DNA of 51,309 bases from Euryarchaeota archaeon UBA250 (GTDB lineage: Archaea > Thermoplasmatota > Poseidoniia > Poseidoniales > Thalassarchaeaceae): assembly GCA_002504845.1 (NCBI GenBank), contig DATW01000044.1:1-51309 (forward strand), read 5' to 3'. Shown in pieces: positions 17,726 to 26,491 of the stretch. Made by a program: the position numbers and the translations under genes. The stretch's first letter is position 1; each line of letters opens with the position of its first letter. Below the pieces are notes generated by a model. That model saw only the letters and a program-made list of their open reading frames with translations. It was not told the DNA's origin and did no database searches.

Positions 17726-18310
17726 GTTTCCATCAGTCGAGACTCTGAGTAGTGACGATTCTGAGACATTGTGCAATCCTCTTGTTGAGAGTGAGAAAAA
17801 CTCGTCTTCAATCGACCATCTCCCACCTTTTAGTGTAACAGATTCACAAGGCTCAAGAGCAAAAACTGAGAAGTCCTTTCCAGGTTCAATATCGATCAAA
17901 AAATCAACACAACCAGGAGCAACTCTGTAACTCACAGTTTGACTGGAGTGAAGCCTCATTGTGACTTCATCAGGGGCCTCAACGACTGAACCCCATATCC
18001 CTAGTTGATGCCCCTCGCATCCACCCTCTATCCCAATCACATCCATCTGGTCATATCCTTTCTTGTACAGGTATCGAATAGCCTTCGAAAGATCACTGGA
18101 TTCCTGATTTCCAAGTTGAATTTTCTCGACTCCTTCATGTGAATTTTCAGTCGAGTCCAGATCGCCGAGAATAAGGTCAACTTGGACGCCAGCTCTTTGT
18201 GCTCGATCACTGCCTCCGTCGATTCCCACTATCAGGTCGGCTTCAGAGATGATCGATCTCTGGATATCCGCGGTTGGCCCATTCGAGTTAAGCCACAATA
18301 CAGCGCGCAT
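17702..18310 (-). CDS. Thiamine pyrophosphokinase
   Basis: A 202-residue protein with the TPK catalytic-domain motifs: IVGIDGGSDRAQRAG (residues about 28-42), VDLILGDLDSTE (about 44-55), and SSDLSKAIRYLYKKG matching the family's K/D-x-TDL-x-KAL motif. A C-terminal beta domain (FSVFALEPCESVTLKGGRWSI) matches the thiamine-binding domain. The enzyme transfers pyrophosphate from ATP to thiamine, giving thiamine diphosphate in one step. The start ATG overlaps the upstream aminopeptidase-like stop by one base (TAATG type), so the two genes are translationally coupled. Many archaea instead make the cofactor through thiamine monophosphate kinase (ThiL), so this may mark a thiamine-salvage lifestyle. 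An archaeal-type diphosphokinase of the same superfamily with another substrate is the alternative. Confidence 0.82.
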   Translation of the reverse strand: MRAVLWLNSNGPTADIQRSIISEADLIVGIDGGSDRAQRAGVQVDLILGDLDSTENSHEGVEKIQLGNQESSDLSKAIRYLYKKGYDQMDVIGIEGGCEGHQLGIWGSVVEAPDEVTMRLHSSQTVSYRVAPGCVDFLIDIEPGKDFSVFALEPCESVTLKGGRWSIEDEFFSLSTRGLHNVSESSLLRVSTDGNLIVVVHR

Positions 18311-19326
18311 TACCTAGACCTCGACATGTATTTTCCATCTATGACGAGGGCCTTGCCATCAATTTCGATCGTTGGTTTGATGAGGAGCCCCCTGACATTG
18401 GTTGAAACATTTGCAGAGCCACCAAGACCCACATTGTTGCCAAACGCAAACATGGCGCCCCCCCTCCAGCATTGATCTTCAAGAAGACCGAGACCTCTTT
18501 TGGCTCTTGGATTCATGCCGAAACTGAACTCTGAGAAGGTTCTGACAAGATGCCCCTTCCCCGATCGCATTCCCTCCGAGGCCAATTCGAATTCTGATTC
18601 AATGTCTGCAGAAATAGAATCGCCCGTTGCAGATGATAACAACCCGTCTTTGACCGTAATCTGAAGTGGCTTCCCAAGCTCACTGCCTTCCCATGACCCA
18701 TCGAGAATGAGCCTTCCTTGAGCAGTGCCCTCCTTGGGCATGACAAATACCCTCCCAGCAGGCAGATTCGTGACTTGCCCCGGGCGAGTGCAGATGCCAG
18801 TATCCTCCAATATCCATCTACTTCCCGCTTGGAAGCGTAAATCAGTTCCAAGAGAACTTGTGACTCTGACTTCACGCGCTCTTCGAAGCCTGGATCCCAT
18901 ACTCGCGATTTCAGTCGCCATTGCGTTATGGTCTGCTGTAAATCCGCCTCTGGCAAATGACTCAACTCCAACCCCTGGAATTGATGCTATTCTTGCACCC
19001 TCTCTTGAGGCCGTAGCCCTCGCCCTTGTGTGTGTCATCGACTTCGTGGTCAGGAGGAATATCACGTCCTGCCTCTTCATCAGATCGGATACCGGGGAAG
19101 GCGGCTCAATCCCTTGCTCTTCGAGTTCCGGCATCATCATCATTAGTACTCTTGAAGTCACTTCAGAAGACGCCTCATACACCGCTCTTGCAATTTTTGT
19201 AGTCTTGGTGTCAGTTACGATAAGCACGTTCTCATGCTCTCTAACCTCCAAGCAGGAATGGATTACCGTCCTCGCAGATATCAGTAGGTCTTCCTCACTA
19301 ACATCTATTCCGCTTGATTCAGCCAT
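18310..19326 (-). CDS. M29-like (AmpS/aminopeptidase T family) protein, metal site altered
   Basis: About 338 residues from ATG 19326. The frame stays open to a start at 19407, but that would run across the AT-rich divergent promoter. The order of motifs is that of the M29 / leucyl aminopeptidase family: ENVLIVTDTKTTKIARAVYEA, DVIFLLTTKSMTHTRAR, NLPAGRVFVMPKEGTAQGRLILDG, EFSFGMNPRAK, and FGNNVGLGGSANVST near the end. M29 enzymes bind two metals using Glu and several His, one in a GTVHIA-type strand and two in a late HxD segment. Here the corresponding stretches read GGAMFAFG and STNVRGLL, without His. It may be an inactive or repurposed relative, perhaps with another chemistry, or a divergent metal site. 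It is translationally coupled to the thiamine pyrophosphokinase gene. Confidence 0.68.
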   Translation of the reverse strand: MAESSGIDVSEEDLLISARTVIHSCLEVREHENVLIVTDTKTTKIARAVYEASSEVTSRVLMMMMPELEEQGIEPPSPVSDLMKRQDVIFLLTTKSMTHTRARATASREGARIASIPGVGVESFARGGFTADHNAMATEIASMGSRLRRAREVRVTSSLGTDLRFQAGSRWILEDTGICTRPGQVTNLPAGRVFVMPKEGTAQGRLILDGSWEGSELGKPLQITVKDGLLSSATGDSISADIESEFELASEGMRSGKGHLVRTFSEFSFGMNPRAKRGLGLLEDQCWRGGAMFAFGNNVGLGGSANVSTNVRGLLIKPTIEIDGKALVIDGKYMSRSR

Positions 19327-19378
19327 GCTCGCAATACCCCCGATACAACGCTGGCTCACGGTCGACCTTGGTAAAACG

Positions 19379-19420
19379 TCTGTATCAAAATATACTAAAT
19401 TTATCAAATCATAATACCAA
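19379..19420. promoter_or_regulatory. AT-rich divergent promoter region
   Basis: This AT-rich stretch lies between two divergent starts (19326 minus, 19455 plus). It contains TATA-like words on both strands (ATATACTAAATTTATC around 19390-19404). The spacing of roughly 50-65 bp to each start codon would allow archaeal TATA boxes about 25 bp before transcripts with short leaders. It supports the internal start chosen for the M29-like gene. Placement is by eye only. Confidence 0.4.
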
Positions 19421-19454
19421 GTTGTTCATATCCTCAAAGTTCCTAGTCGCCTCT

Positions 19455-21809
19455 ATGAAGCGCATCTCGACAATCGCTGTGATACTCGCTCTTCTGATGC
19501 AAGGATGCCTCGCATCGGTGAATCCGGATGATGAATTATGGCCCTCTGATGGCGATTATCCTAGACTCGAACTATCAGAAAAATCCAGGTCCAGTGCCGT
19601 CCTTCAAAATTTCAATGACTGCGACTCATTGCTACAGACACTCCAACAGAACCTTCTCGATGAGATGGCCGTACGACTCGACCAAGAATCATACTGGCAC
19701 TGGGCTAACCCACTACTACGTGCCGGAGGGGTCTGGTTCGACGATGCTATGGCGGAAGGAGCAGACACCGCTCTAGACAGCACAACTGAATCATCTCCAT
19801 CCAGGGAAGGCGAGTATTCAGGAACCAATAACCAAGAATCTGGTGTAGATGAGGCGGATTTCCTGAAGACAGATGGGTTCCACACATACATGCTCAATGG
19901 TCAATTGTTGTTGATCATGGGAATACCTGAATTCGGACAGATCAACCTCCTAAGTACGATGCAAATCGAAGGAAATCCGATGACAATGATGATTGAAGGA
20001 GATACCATGGTGGTCGCCTCCTCCATATATGGGTGGCAGCTAGAAGAAGGCCATCCCTTGATGCCCATCCTCGCTAAGGAATACACCTATCCGAATTCTG
20101 ATTATGTCTACAAACATTATCGATCTAATTTGGTTAAGTACTCAATCATCGACATAAGCGATAGAAATTCTCCATCCATCCAGCATGAGCTGTACCTAGA
20201 AGGAAACTACAACACTGCTCGCTTGGTGGACGGCACTGTACGAAGCATTACCCATGCACAGATGGATGTCTGGGGTCTGGAGTATTATGTTACTCTTCCA
20301 GACGAATACTGGTCCATTGAAGATGTGTATGAGCGAATGGACGTCTGGAATTCTTCTCTTCTACAGACATTGTCCGATAATCGTGATAGAATCCTGATGC
20401 TAACACTCGAAGATCTTCTCCCCCAAAGATATGTAATGGATGGGAACGATGTAATCACTCTGCCATATTCTGTCAGTGAATGCAACGAGTATGCGGCATC
20501 GTCCGACAGCGTGGCACGGGGCTTCTTATCGATTACAACTTTCGACATATCAAATGATTATGTATCCATGGAGGTCGATCATATAGCATCATCATGGGCC
20601 CACGTGTACGCTTCACCTGATGCGCTGGTTTTCGCTGAACCTGCAAATGACTGGTGGTGGTTTTGGGGCAATGATGAATATGAGGATGCAACTAATATCC
20701 ATGTATTCGATATCTCCCAACCAGGAACAACATCCTATGTTGCGTCTGGCAGAGTATCTGGAACCGTCCAAGATCAGTTTTCGATATCCGAGTTTCAGGG
20801 AGTCATACGAGTCGCCTCAACTACCGATGCGTGGGGGCGTTGGTGGATATCGGATTCTATGAATTCGGAAACCGACGAACCTGTATTCACTGGCCCATCC
20901 AACAGAGTCACTATGCTACAACCAACTTCATCTGGCGATTTAGATCAGATTGGTATAATCGAGGGAATAGCTGATGGGGAGAGGATATGGAGTGCCCGAT
21001 TCATGGGAGACAGAGCATATCTCGTCACATTTGAAAACATAGACCCTCTTTGGGTTCTAGATCTGTCTGATCCTGTCAACCCCATCATACTGGGTGAGTT
21101 GGAGGTCCCCGGGGTCTCAACATACATCCATCCTGTTGATGAGGACACCCTCCTGACTATCGGAATTGGACCGGGTGATGACGGTCTTGGACTCGATTGG
21201 TCTATGACTCAAATATCCCTCTTCGACGTCAGCGATCCTACGAATCCGACATTGGCCGACTCTCTGCCGATATCGCCAGTTTACGCGGATGATGATTGCC
21301 AAAATATCCGTACCTGCGGGTGGTCTTGGTCGTGGTCGGAAGCAACATACGAACACAAGGCATTCACATATTGGGCACCAGAAAATATGCTTGCAGTACC
21401 GCTATCCACATATCGATACGTGTACGATGAAAACTACTATGACGGTGGTTATGAACACATTTCGATGCTAAAGTTGATTGATGTAGATACGGAAAATCTG
21501 AGCTTATCTGAACACGGCGAAATAGACCACTCATCGTTCTACAACGACGACGATGGACCGAATTGGTGGATCTATAGCACCAGTATCCGCCGGTCGATAT
21601 TCATGGGAGACTACATCTATGCATTCTCCACTCAGGGCGTAACAATCCACAATACCGCTGACCTGACTCATATGCAAGATATGCTAATCCCCGGATCGCC
21701 CTATGTGGAAGATGTAGGGGAAGAAGAGTCTGAACAGGAGTCAAACGGGTCCTCGGGAGAAGATGAACCATGTCCAGATGGCTCTGAAGGAGATTCCTGC
21801 CAAGATTAG
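19455..21809 (+). CDS. Secreted beta-propeller lipoprotein (PF09826-like)
   Basis: About 784 residues from ATG 19455. The N-terminus is a lipoprotein signal (MKRISTIAVILALLMQGC) with Cys about residue 18 as the lipidation site. The body has features of the beta-propeller family found in secreted archaeal and actinobacterial proteins: NNQESGVDEADFLKTDG followed by repeated blade units with IIDISDRNSPSI, VFDISQPG, VLDLSDPVNPIILGELEVPG and LFDVSDPTNPTLADSLPI. It is rich in Trp, Tyr and Asp (for example DWWWFWGNDEYED). A Glu/Ser-rich tail ends in CPDGSEGDSC. It probably sits on the outer membrane face as a binding or scaffold protein; the ligand is unknown. The stop overlaps the convergent dihydroorotase stop by 4 bp. 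Confidence 0.85.
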   Translation: MKRISTIAVILALLMQGCLASVNPDDELWPSDGDYPRLELSEKSRSSAVLQNFNDCDSLLQTLQQNLLDEMAVRLDQESYWHWANPLLRAGGVWFDDAMAEGADTALDSTTESSPSREGEYSGTNNQESGVDEADFLKTDGFHTYMLNGQLLLIMGIPEFGQINLLSTMQIEGNPMTMMIEGDTMVVASSIYGWQLEEGHPLMPILAKEYTYPNSDYVYKHYRSNLVKYSIIDISDRNSPSIQHELYLEGNYNTARLVDGTVRSITHAQMDVWGLEYYVTLPDEYWSIEDVYERMDVWNSSLLQTLSDNRDRILMLTLEDLLPQRYVMDGNDVITLPYSVSECNEYAASSDSVARGFLSITTFDISNDYVSMEVDHIASSWAHVYASPDALVFAEPANDWWWFWGNDEYEDATNIHVFDISQPGTTSYVASGRVSGTVQDQFSISEFQGVIRVASTTDAWGRWWISDSMNSETDEPVFTGPSNRVTMLQPTSSGDLDQIGIIEGIADGERIWSARFMGDRAYLVTFENIDPLWVLDLSDPVNPIILGELEVPGVSTYIHPVDEDTLLTIGIGPGDDGLGLDWSMTQISLFDVSDPTNPTLADSLPISPVYADDDCQNIRTCGWSWSWSEATYEHKAFTYWAPENMLAVPLSTYRYVYDENYYDGGYEHISMLKLIDVDTENLSLSEHGEIDHSSFYNDDDGPNWWIYSTSIRRSIFMGDYIYAFSTQGVTIHNTADLTHMQDMLIPGSPYVEDVGEEESEQESNGSSGEDEPCPDGSEGDSCQD

Positions 21810-23164
21810 AGTCGGTTGAACTTCAATACCCTTCCAGTAGAACCAGGTTCAGCCACAGATATCCCTTTTAGAGATCCTCCGACCTCTCGTCTGTGAACTA
21901 TTTCTCCATCTACGATGGTGTATATCGGCCACCCTGTCAGCTCTCTTCCCGCATAGGGCGTCCATCCTACCTTTGTCCATGTATCTTCATCAGAGATGAT
22001 CCGGTGCGTCTCCAGATCAACCAGTGTCAAATCAGCATCGTATCCTTCTATTATCGATCCTTTCTTCTCGACTCCGTAGACCTTTGCTGGCCCTTCACAC
22101 ATCCAATTCACTACGTCCGTGACACTACATTTCCCGCCTACTGCGTGAGTGAGCATCACAGGCAGCGATGTTTCAACCCCCGGCATTCCAGCCGGGGCTC
22201 TGGGGAAACCAGCTGATTTGGCTTCCAATGTATGCGGGGCATGGTCTGTCACAATGCAATCTATGGTGCCGTCTTTGAGGCGCTTCCAGAGGGTCTCCCT
22301 ATCCTCTGTGTACCTGATTGGGGGATTCATCAGGGCTCTAACGCCTAGTTTTTCAACGTCATCTTGGTCAAAGGTTAGGTGCTGGGTACAAACTTCGGTT
22401 GTGATTAAATCACCTTTATTTCCTACTAACCAATCTGCTTCTGTGGCGCTGGTAAGATGCACGATATGTAATCGATGATCATAATCGCGTGCCAGACCAG
22501 CCGCGCGCTTCGTCGCCAGGAAAGCACACTCCACATCTCGACATTCGGCATGGGCCGCAATATCCGTGCGACGTGCATACTCGCTTATTCGAGTTTGGAG
22601 GCGAGCCTCATCTTCCGCATGGGTTGCAATGATCCCTCCTGTATTTGAGAAGATATTTTCCAGATGCCTTTGCTCATGGACAAGCAAATCTCCTGTGCTG
22701 CTCCCCATGAAAACCTTGATTCCACAAACTCCATCCATCCCTTCTACGTCCTGCAAATCACTCACATTATCCTTAGTCGCACCGACAAAGAAACCATGGT
22801 GAGTCACAGTTTTCTTCGCAGCCAGGGCAATTTTTGCCTCGAGAGTTGCCCGATTAGTGGCATTGGGTATGTTATTTGGCATATCCAAGAATGAAGTTAC
22901 ACCACCGGCAGCAGCAGCGCGACTCCCGCTCCGAAGATCTTCTTTTTCAGGCTGACCAGGCTCCCGGAAGTGCACATGTGGATCAATAACGCCCGGAAGT
23001 AGATGTAATCCCGTGGCATCGATAGTATACTCGCCATTTTGCGGCTCTAAACCACCGCCAGGCGCAATAGTGGCGATTGAACCATTAGTAACTCGAAGGT
23101 CCCCCCTTGTCACTCCATCAGGCAAAACTAACGATGCATTTTGAATCAGCATATGGCCGGTCAT
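21806..23164 (-). CDS. pyrC: Dihydroorotase (class I, amidohydrolase)
   Basis: About 452 residues from ATG 23164; GTG 23182 and ATG 23152 are alternatives. It cyclises carbamoyl-aspartate to dihydroorotate in pyrimidine synthesis. The binuclear zinc site can be followed: DPHVHFREPGQ (HxH), carboxylated Lys in GIKVFMGSSTG, His in IATHAEDE, His in HIVHLTSA, and the late IVTDHAPHTLE with the catalytic Asp. An N-terminal beta domain (LIQNASLVLPDGVTRGDLRV) and a C-terminal one (DADLTLVDLETHRIISDEDTWTKVGWTPYAGREL) complete the amidohydrolase fold. The length and the YAGREL ending match long class I enzymes related to allantoinase. Allantoinase is the main alternative, but dihydroorotase is more likely in a reduced marine genome. 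Confidence 0.9.
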   Translation of the reverse strand: MTGHMLIQNASLVLPDGVTRGDLRVTNGSIATIAPGGGLEPQNGEYTIDATGLHLLPGVIDPHVHFREPGQPEKEDLRSGSRAAAAGGVTSFLDMPNNIPNATNRATLEAKIALAAKKTVTHHGFFVGATKDNVSDLQDVEGMDGVCGIKVFMGSSTGDLLVHEQRHLENIFSNTGGIIATHAEDEARLQTRISEYARRTDIAAHAECRDVECAFLATKRAAGLARDYDHRLHIVHLTSATEADWLVGNKGDLITTEVCTQHLTFDQDDVEKLGVRALMNPPIRYTEDRETLWKRLKDGTIDCIVTDHAPHTLEAKSAGFPRAPAGMPGVETSLPVMLTHAVGGKCSVTDVVNWMCEGPAKVYGVEKKGSIIEGYDADLTLVDLETHRIISDEDTWTKVGWTPYAGRELTGWPIYTIVDGEIVHRREVGGSLKGISVAEPGSTGRVLKFNRL

Positions 23165-23240
23165 GTGTGGTTCCAATGTCACCGTAATGCAGCCATCACA
23201 ATACTGTTTTCATTATGGGAATAACATTCTATCTCCCCGC

Positions 23241-23257
23241 TCGCTTCAAATAAGCGA
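23241..23257. repeat. Perfect inverted repeat upstream of the initiator tRNA
   Basis: TCGCTT, five bases (CAAAT), then AAGCGA form a perfect 6-bp inverted repeat. The centre and right arm include TTCAAATAAG (23245-23254), which sits about 25 bp before the tRNA 5' end and could be its TATA box. It may be an operator-like site, a small hairpin, or chance. Confidence 0.4.
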
Positions 23258-23274
23258 TGGCACAGCGAACAAGC

Positions 23275-23352
23275 AGCGGGTTGGAGTAGTCAGGTTATCT
23301 CGTCGGGCTCATAACCCGGAGACCGGTGGTTCAAATCCACCATCCGCTACCA
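23275..23352 (+). tRNA. Initiator tRNA-Met (CAT)
   Basis: A full cloverleaf can be folded by hand. The acceptor stem AGCGGGT pairs with ATCCGCT; the D arm starts GAG and closes CTC. The anticodon stem-loop is TCGGG-CTCATAA-CCCGG with CAT at 23310-23312. The T arm is GGTGG-TTCAAAT-CCACC, followed by discriminator A and an encoded CCA. The A1-T72 pair and the three G-C pairs of the anticodon stem are the marks of the archaeal initiator, so this is the start tRNA rather than the elongator. No intron is present. It lies between divergent pyrC and the plus-strand radA. Confidence 0.95.
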
Positions 23353-23416
23353 CATCCATTTCAAAGTGAACGTGAGTTGAAAGTGAATATTCGATAGACT
23401 CAGAGCCATCTTCATG

Positions 23417-23434
23417 TTGAAAAATACAATTCTA
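23417..23434 (+). promoter_or_regulatory. Possible TATA/BRE element upstream of radA
   Basis: TTGAAAAATACAATTC lies about 55-70 bp before the radA ATG and is the most AT-rich block in the tRNA-radA gap. A purine-rich BRE-like TTGAAAA directly precedes a TATA-like AATACAA. Placement is by eye. Confidence 0.3.
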
Positions 23435-23486
23435 GTAAACAAGGGTCAATGCGTGTTTCATATACCCTCGTTGCTGAGATAAGGAT

Positions 23487-24488
23487 ATGGCATCAAAGAA
23501 GACCACACAGAAAATCGAAGACGAAGAGATAGTAATCGATGCTGAAGATGAAGAACCAGGCATCGAAGATTTACCGGGCGTAGGGCCAGCAACTGCAGAG
23601 AAACTCAGAGAAGCAGGATTCGACGAACTCATGACTATTGCAGTCATGAGTCCGAAAGAACTCGGAGATCAAGCAGAATTAGGCGAAGCTGTTGCATCCA
23701 AAATAATTGCAGGCGCTAAGAAGATGGTAAATGTCGGTGGTTTCGTAAGCGGGGTCTCTCTTCTCGAACGCCGTTCCCAAGTCCAAAAATTGACATCTGG
23801 AGCCGCCGCTCTCGATGAACTCCTTGGAGGTGGTTTCGAGACCCAGGCAATTGTCGAGGTCTTCGGAGAGTTTGGCAGTGGAAAGACGCAGATAGGGCAC
23901 CAACTCGCAGTCAATACGATCTTGCCAATTGCCCAAGGAGGATTTGATGGAGAAGTATTCTACATAGACACAGAAGACACATTCAGACCCGAAAGAATTG
24001 CTCAGATGGCGGAAGGGGCGGGACTAGATCCTAATGCTGTATTGGACAGAATACATGTTGCAAGAGCATACAACTCTGCCCATCAGATGCTACTCGTAGA
24101 CGAGATTAAGAGAATGTCGAAAAGCATCGATGTTAAGATGGTCATTGTAGATTCACTGACCAGCCATTTCCGAGCTGAGTATGTTGGGAGAGGCATGCTC
24201 GCAGACAGACAACAGAAATTGAACAAGCATCTCAAAGAACTCAAGCAACTTTCCGATGTGAACAACGCACTCGTACTTGTCACAAATCAGGTGATGTCGA
24301 ATCCAGGGACAATGTGGGGAGATCCAACTAAGGCGATTGGCGGACATATTGTGGGTCATGCAAGCACATTCAGGCTTTACTTGCGTAAGTCAAAGGGCGG
24401 CAGGAGAATAGCCAGACTAATTGATAGCCCAAATCTTCCAGAGGGCGAAGCTGTATTCACAGTCACAGCAGAAGGAATCAGAGAGTAA
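23487..24488 (+). CDS. radA: RadA, archaeal RecA/Rad51 recombinase
   Basis: A 333-residue protein with the archaeal RadA layout. An acidic N-terminus (KIEDEEIVIDAEDEEPG) leads into a helix-hairpin-helix domain (IEDLPGVGPATAEKLREAGFD, residues 27-47). The RecA core has Walker A GEFGSGKTQ (about 127-135), Walker B MVIVDSLTSHFR, loop 1 AEYVGRGMLADRQQKLNKHL, and loop 2 with NQVMSNPGTMWGDPTKAIGGHIVGH. It forms filaments on single-stranded DNA and carries out strand exchange in double-strand-break repair. No intein interrupts the ATPase. The start ATG follows a GAGATAAGG stretch. The stop is 4 bp from the convergent pepF stop. Confidence 0.98.
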   Translation: MASKKTTQKIEDEEIVIDAEDEEPGIEDLPGVGPATAEKLREAGFDELMTIAVMSPKELGDQAELGEAVASKIIAGAKKMVNVGGFVSGVSLLERRSQVQKLTSGAAALDELLGGGFETQAIVEVFGEFGSGKTQIGHQLAVNTILPIAQGGFDGEVFYIDTEDTFRPERIAQMAEGAGLDPNAVLDRIHVARAYNSAHQMLLVDEIKRMSKSIDVKMVIVDSLTSHFRAEYVGRGMLADRQQKLNKHLKELKQLSDVNNALVLVTNQVMSNPGTMWGDPTKAIGGHIVGHASTFRLYLRKSKGGRRIARLIDSPNLPEGEAVFTVTAEGIRE

Positions 24489-24492
24489 CCGG

Positions 24493-26202
24493 TTAAACAG
24501 AAAGCTCAGAGAGCGATTTTCTGACCGAACTTACGAGATTCCCAATATGCCCCTCGTCGAAACTCAACTCGATGTCTGCTGATTCAAAAAGATGAGGAAG
24601 CGTACGCGTATTGCCGAGTTTCATGGCATTCGCATAATCATTCAGAGCCTTCTCCGGATCATCAAGCTGAGTCATCCATATTTGCAAAGCCCCAAGTTGA
24701 GCTATGCCGTATTCGATGTAGTAGAAAGGCGCCCCAAATAAGTGGCCTTGAGTTTGCCAAAAGAGTGCCTCGTCTTCTTCGAATCCATTCCAGTTTGTCT
24801 TGGGCCCATATTTCGCCCTAAGGTCAAGCCATGCTTTCGAGCGTTCCTCGCGTGTATGGTTTGGATTTGAGTACATCCAGTGTTGAAATGCATCAATTCT
24901 ACATATCCATGCGAGAAGTCCGATAATGGCCTCAAGATGCATCTTCCTCGCACGATCTGTAGTTTCTTTCGAGTCATAGAACTCGCCCCAGTAGGGCTGA
25001 GTAAGAAGTTCCATTGACATCGAAGCAACCTCTGCAAACTCGATTGGATAGTTACGATCCTGTATGAGGTCATGATGACTACAGTACATCGTATGGAAAG
25101 CATGTCCAGCTTCATGAATCATGGTCTCTACATCCCCTTGCTGACCCGATGCATTCATGAAAATGAAAGGGAGTCCGGTTTTTTCCAAATTATACTGGTA
25201 TCCCCCCGGGGCCTTTCCCTTCCTGCTGTCAAGATCCAGAACTTCGCCCTCAATCAGTCGATTGAACATTTCACCCAATTCAGGAGATAGCGAATGGAAG
25301 ACCTTCAGAGTGATTGATACCAAATCATCCACTTCTTCGAAAGGCTGTAGAGGGGGCCGTCCAAAAATATCGGGAGAATCTCCTGACTTCTCATTAACGT
25401 CCCAGGGCATCAACTCATCGTATTCGAAACCATTTCGACGTTCTTCATTTATGCTGTGAATCAAAGGCATACAATGAATCTCTACAGCCTCATGAAACGC
25501 TAGACAATCTTTCGGAGTATAATCAAACCTCTCCATGGAACGGAATGCATAGTCAACATAGTTTTCAAATCCTGAATTAATGGCTATATTGTGCCTTATG
25601 CGGACTAAGTCGTCCATGATTTCAGATATTCTTTCCGAATCGACCATTCTTCTCTCTCTGATTTTCGTCCATGCCAAACGTCGAATATCACGATCATTCG
25701 ATTCCAGGAATTTTCTCATCTGAGGCATCGTACGCTCCATGCCGTCGAATTCTACAGTCATCGCACCAGTAATCTTCTGATATTCCGTGGATAGTCTCGT
25801 ACATTCTACGGATAGGGGGATATTCTCTTCCCTGAATATCTCAATCGAGTTCTGCATGCTTCTTAGAATTAGGTCATAACGTTCCGGAAGGCTACCTAGG
25901 AAGTCAAGGCCTGCTATTTTCAAATCGATCTTATTGGAAACCTCTGACATTTTTGGGCGTACATTTTCTACGAATGACATGAAAGCAGATTGCTTCTCTT
26001 CGTTTTCAGTATCGCAAGTCATCCCGATGTACAATTTTGCACCGGCTTCCGAGACATGCTCCGCCATGTCGGATATATCTTTGAAAAGAGATTCCAAGTC
26101 ATCTGCATCTTCAACCGGACGCTCTAGAAGATTCCTCGCCACAGGCTCCAAATCATTCCACGAGGTGGCATTGAAATCATCTGCGAGGGGAAACATCTCC
26201 AT
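24493..26202 (-). CDS. pepF: Oligoendopeptidase F (peptidase family M3)
   Basis: A 569-residue zinc metallopeptidase of the M3 family, close to the usual PepF length (about 600). The active site IHEAGHAFHTMY (HEXXH, residues about 365-376) supplies two zinc His ligands and Glu. The third ligand is probably the Glu of PIEFAEVASMSMELL further on. No signal peptide is present, so it is cytoplasmic and would finish the breakdown of imported peptides of about 6-20 residues. Its ATG lies 3 bp after the stop of the small zinc-ribbon gene, making it the last gene of the hel308-cgi121-zinc ribbon-pepF run. Confidence 0.93.
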   Translation of the reverse strand: MEMFPLADDFNATSWNDLEPVARNLLERPVEDADDLESLFKDISDMAEHVSEAGAKLYIGMTCDTENEEKQSAFMSFVENVRPKMSEVSNKIDLKIAGLDFLGSLPERYDLILRSMQNSIEIFREENIPLSVECTRLSTEYQKITGAMTVEFDGMERTMPQMRKFLESNDRDIRRLAWTKIRERRMVDSERISEIMDDLVRIRHNIAINSGFENYVDYAFRSMERFDYTPKDCLAFHEAVEIHCMPLIHSINEERRNGFEYDELMPWDVNEKSGDSPDIFGRPPLQPFEEVDDLVSITLKVFHSLSPELGEMFNRLIEGEVLDLDSRKGKAPGGYQYNLEKTGLPFIFMNASGQQGDVETMIHEAGHAFHTMYCSHHDLIQDRNYPIEFAEVASMSMELLTQPYWGEFYDSKETTDRARKMHLEAIIGLLAWICRIDAFQHWMYSNPNHTREERSKAWLDLRAKYGPKTNWNGFEEDEALFWQTQGHLFGAPFYYIEYGIAQLGALQIWMTQLDDPEKALNDYANAMKLGNTRTLPHLFESADIELSFDEGHIGNLVSSVRKSLSELSV

Positions 26203-26205
26203 TCC

Positions 26206-26451
26206 TCAATTGCGATGGGAGTAGGGCCCGATCGGAAGTGGACCATCCTCTCTAGAATACTTCTGACGCTTCCATTTCCTGGCCGCTTCTTGAACCGTTT
26301 CTCTTATTTTTTCCAAGTCTGGATGTTCGGGATTCTCCTTTTCGATCCAGCAAGCGGAGCAATAGCGCACTCCAGCGTGATCAACATAGTTGCTAGGAGT
26401 GCAACCGACACTGCATACAGAGCATTTCCCATAGCCAAGGAATCTGGACAT
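26206..26451 (-). CDS. Small zinc-ribbon protein
   Basis: An 81-residue protein I cannot assign to a named family. CSVC near residue 10, then Cys in VGC and C in YCSACW (about residues 31-36), give a CxxC...CxxC zinc ribbon. The C-terminal half is charged and helical (EKIRETVQEAARKWKRQKY), likely a nucleic-acid or protein contact. It sits between cgi121 and pepF on the same strand with a very short gap to pepF, so it is probably translated from the same message. The compactness and the conserved-looking Cys spacing support a real gene. Confidence 0.75.
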   Translation of the reverse strand: MSRFLGYGKCSVCSVGCTPSNYVDHAGVRYCSACWIEKENPEHPDLEKIRETVQEAARKWKRQKYSREDGPLPIGPYSHRN

Positions 26452-26491
26452 CGTACATCCCAGAACAGACTCACCTATGAGACTGACTGAT

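Noticed and set aside
18725..19414. 229-aa plus-strand frame opposite the M29-like gene
   Set aside because: Ser/Thr/Leu-rich mirror of the sense frame, no start context, and it ends in the AT-rich promoter.
23487..24488. Intein in RadA
   Set aside because: Archaeal RadA can hold one, but the ATPase motifs run through at normal spacing and total length is 333 residues.
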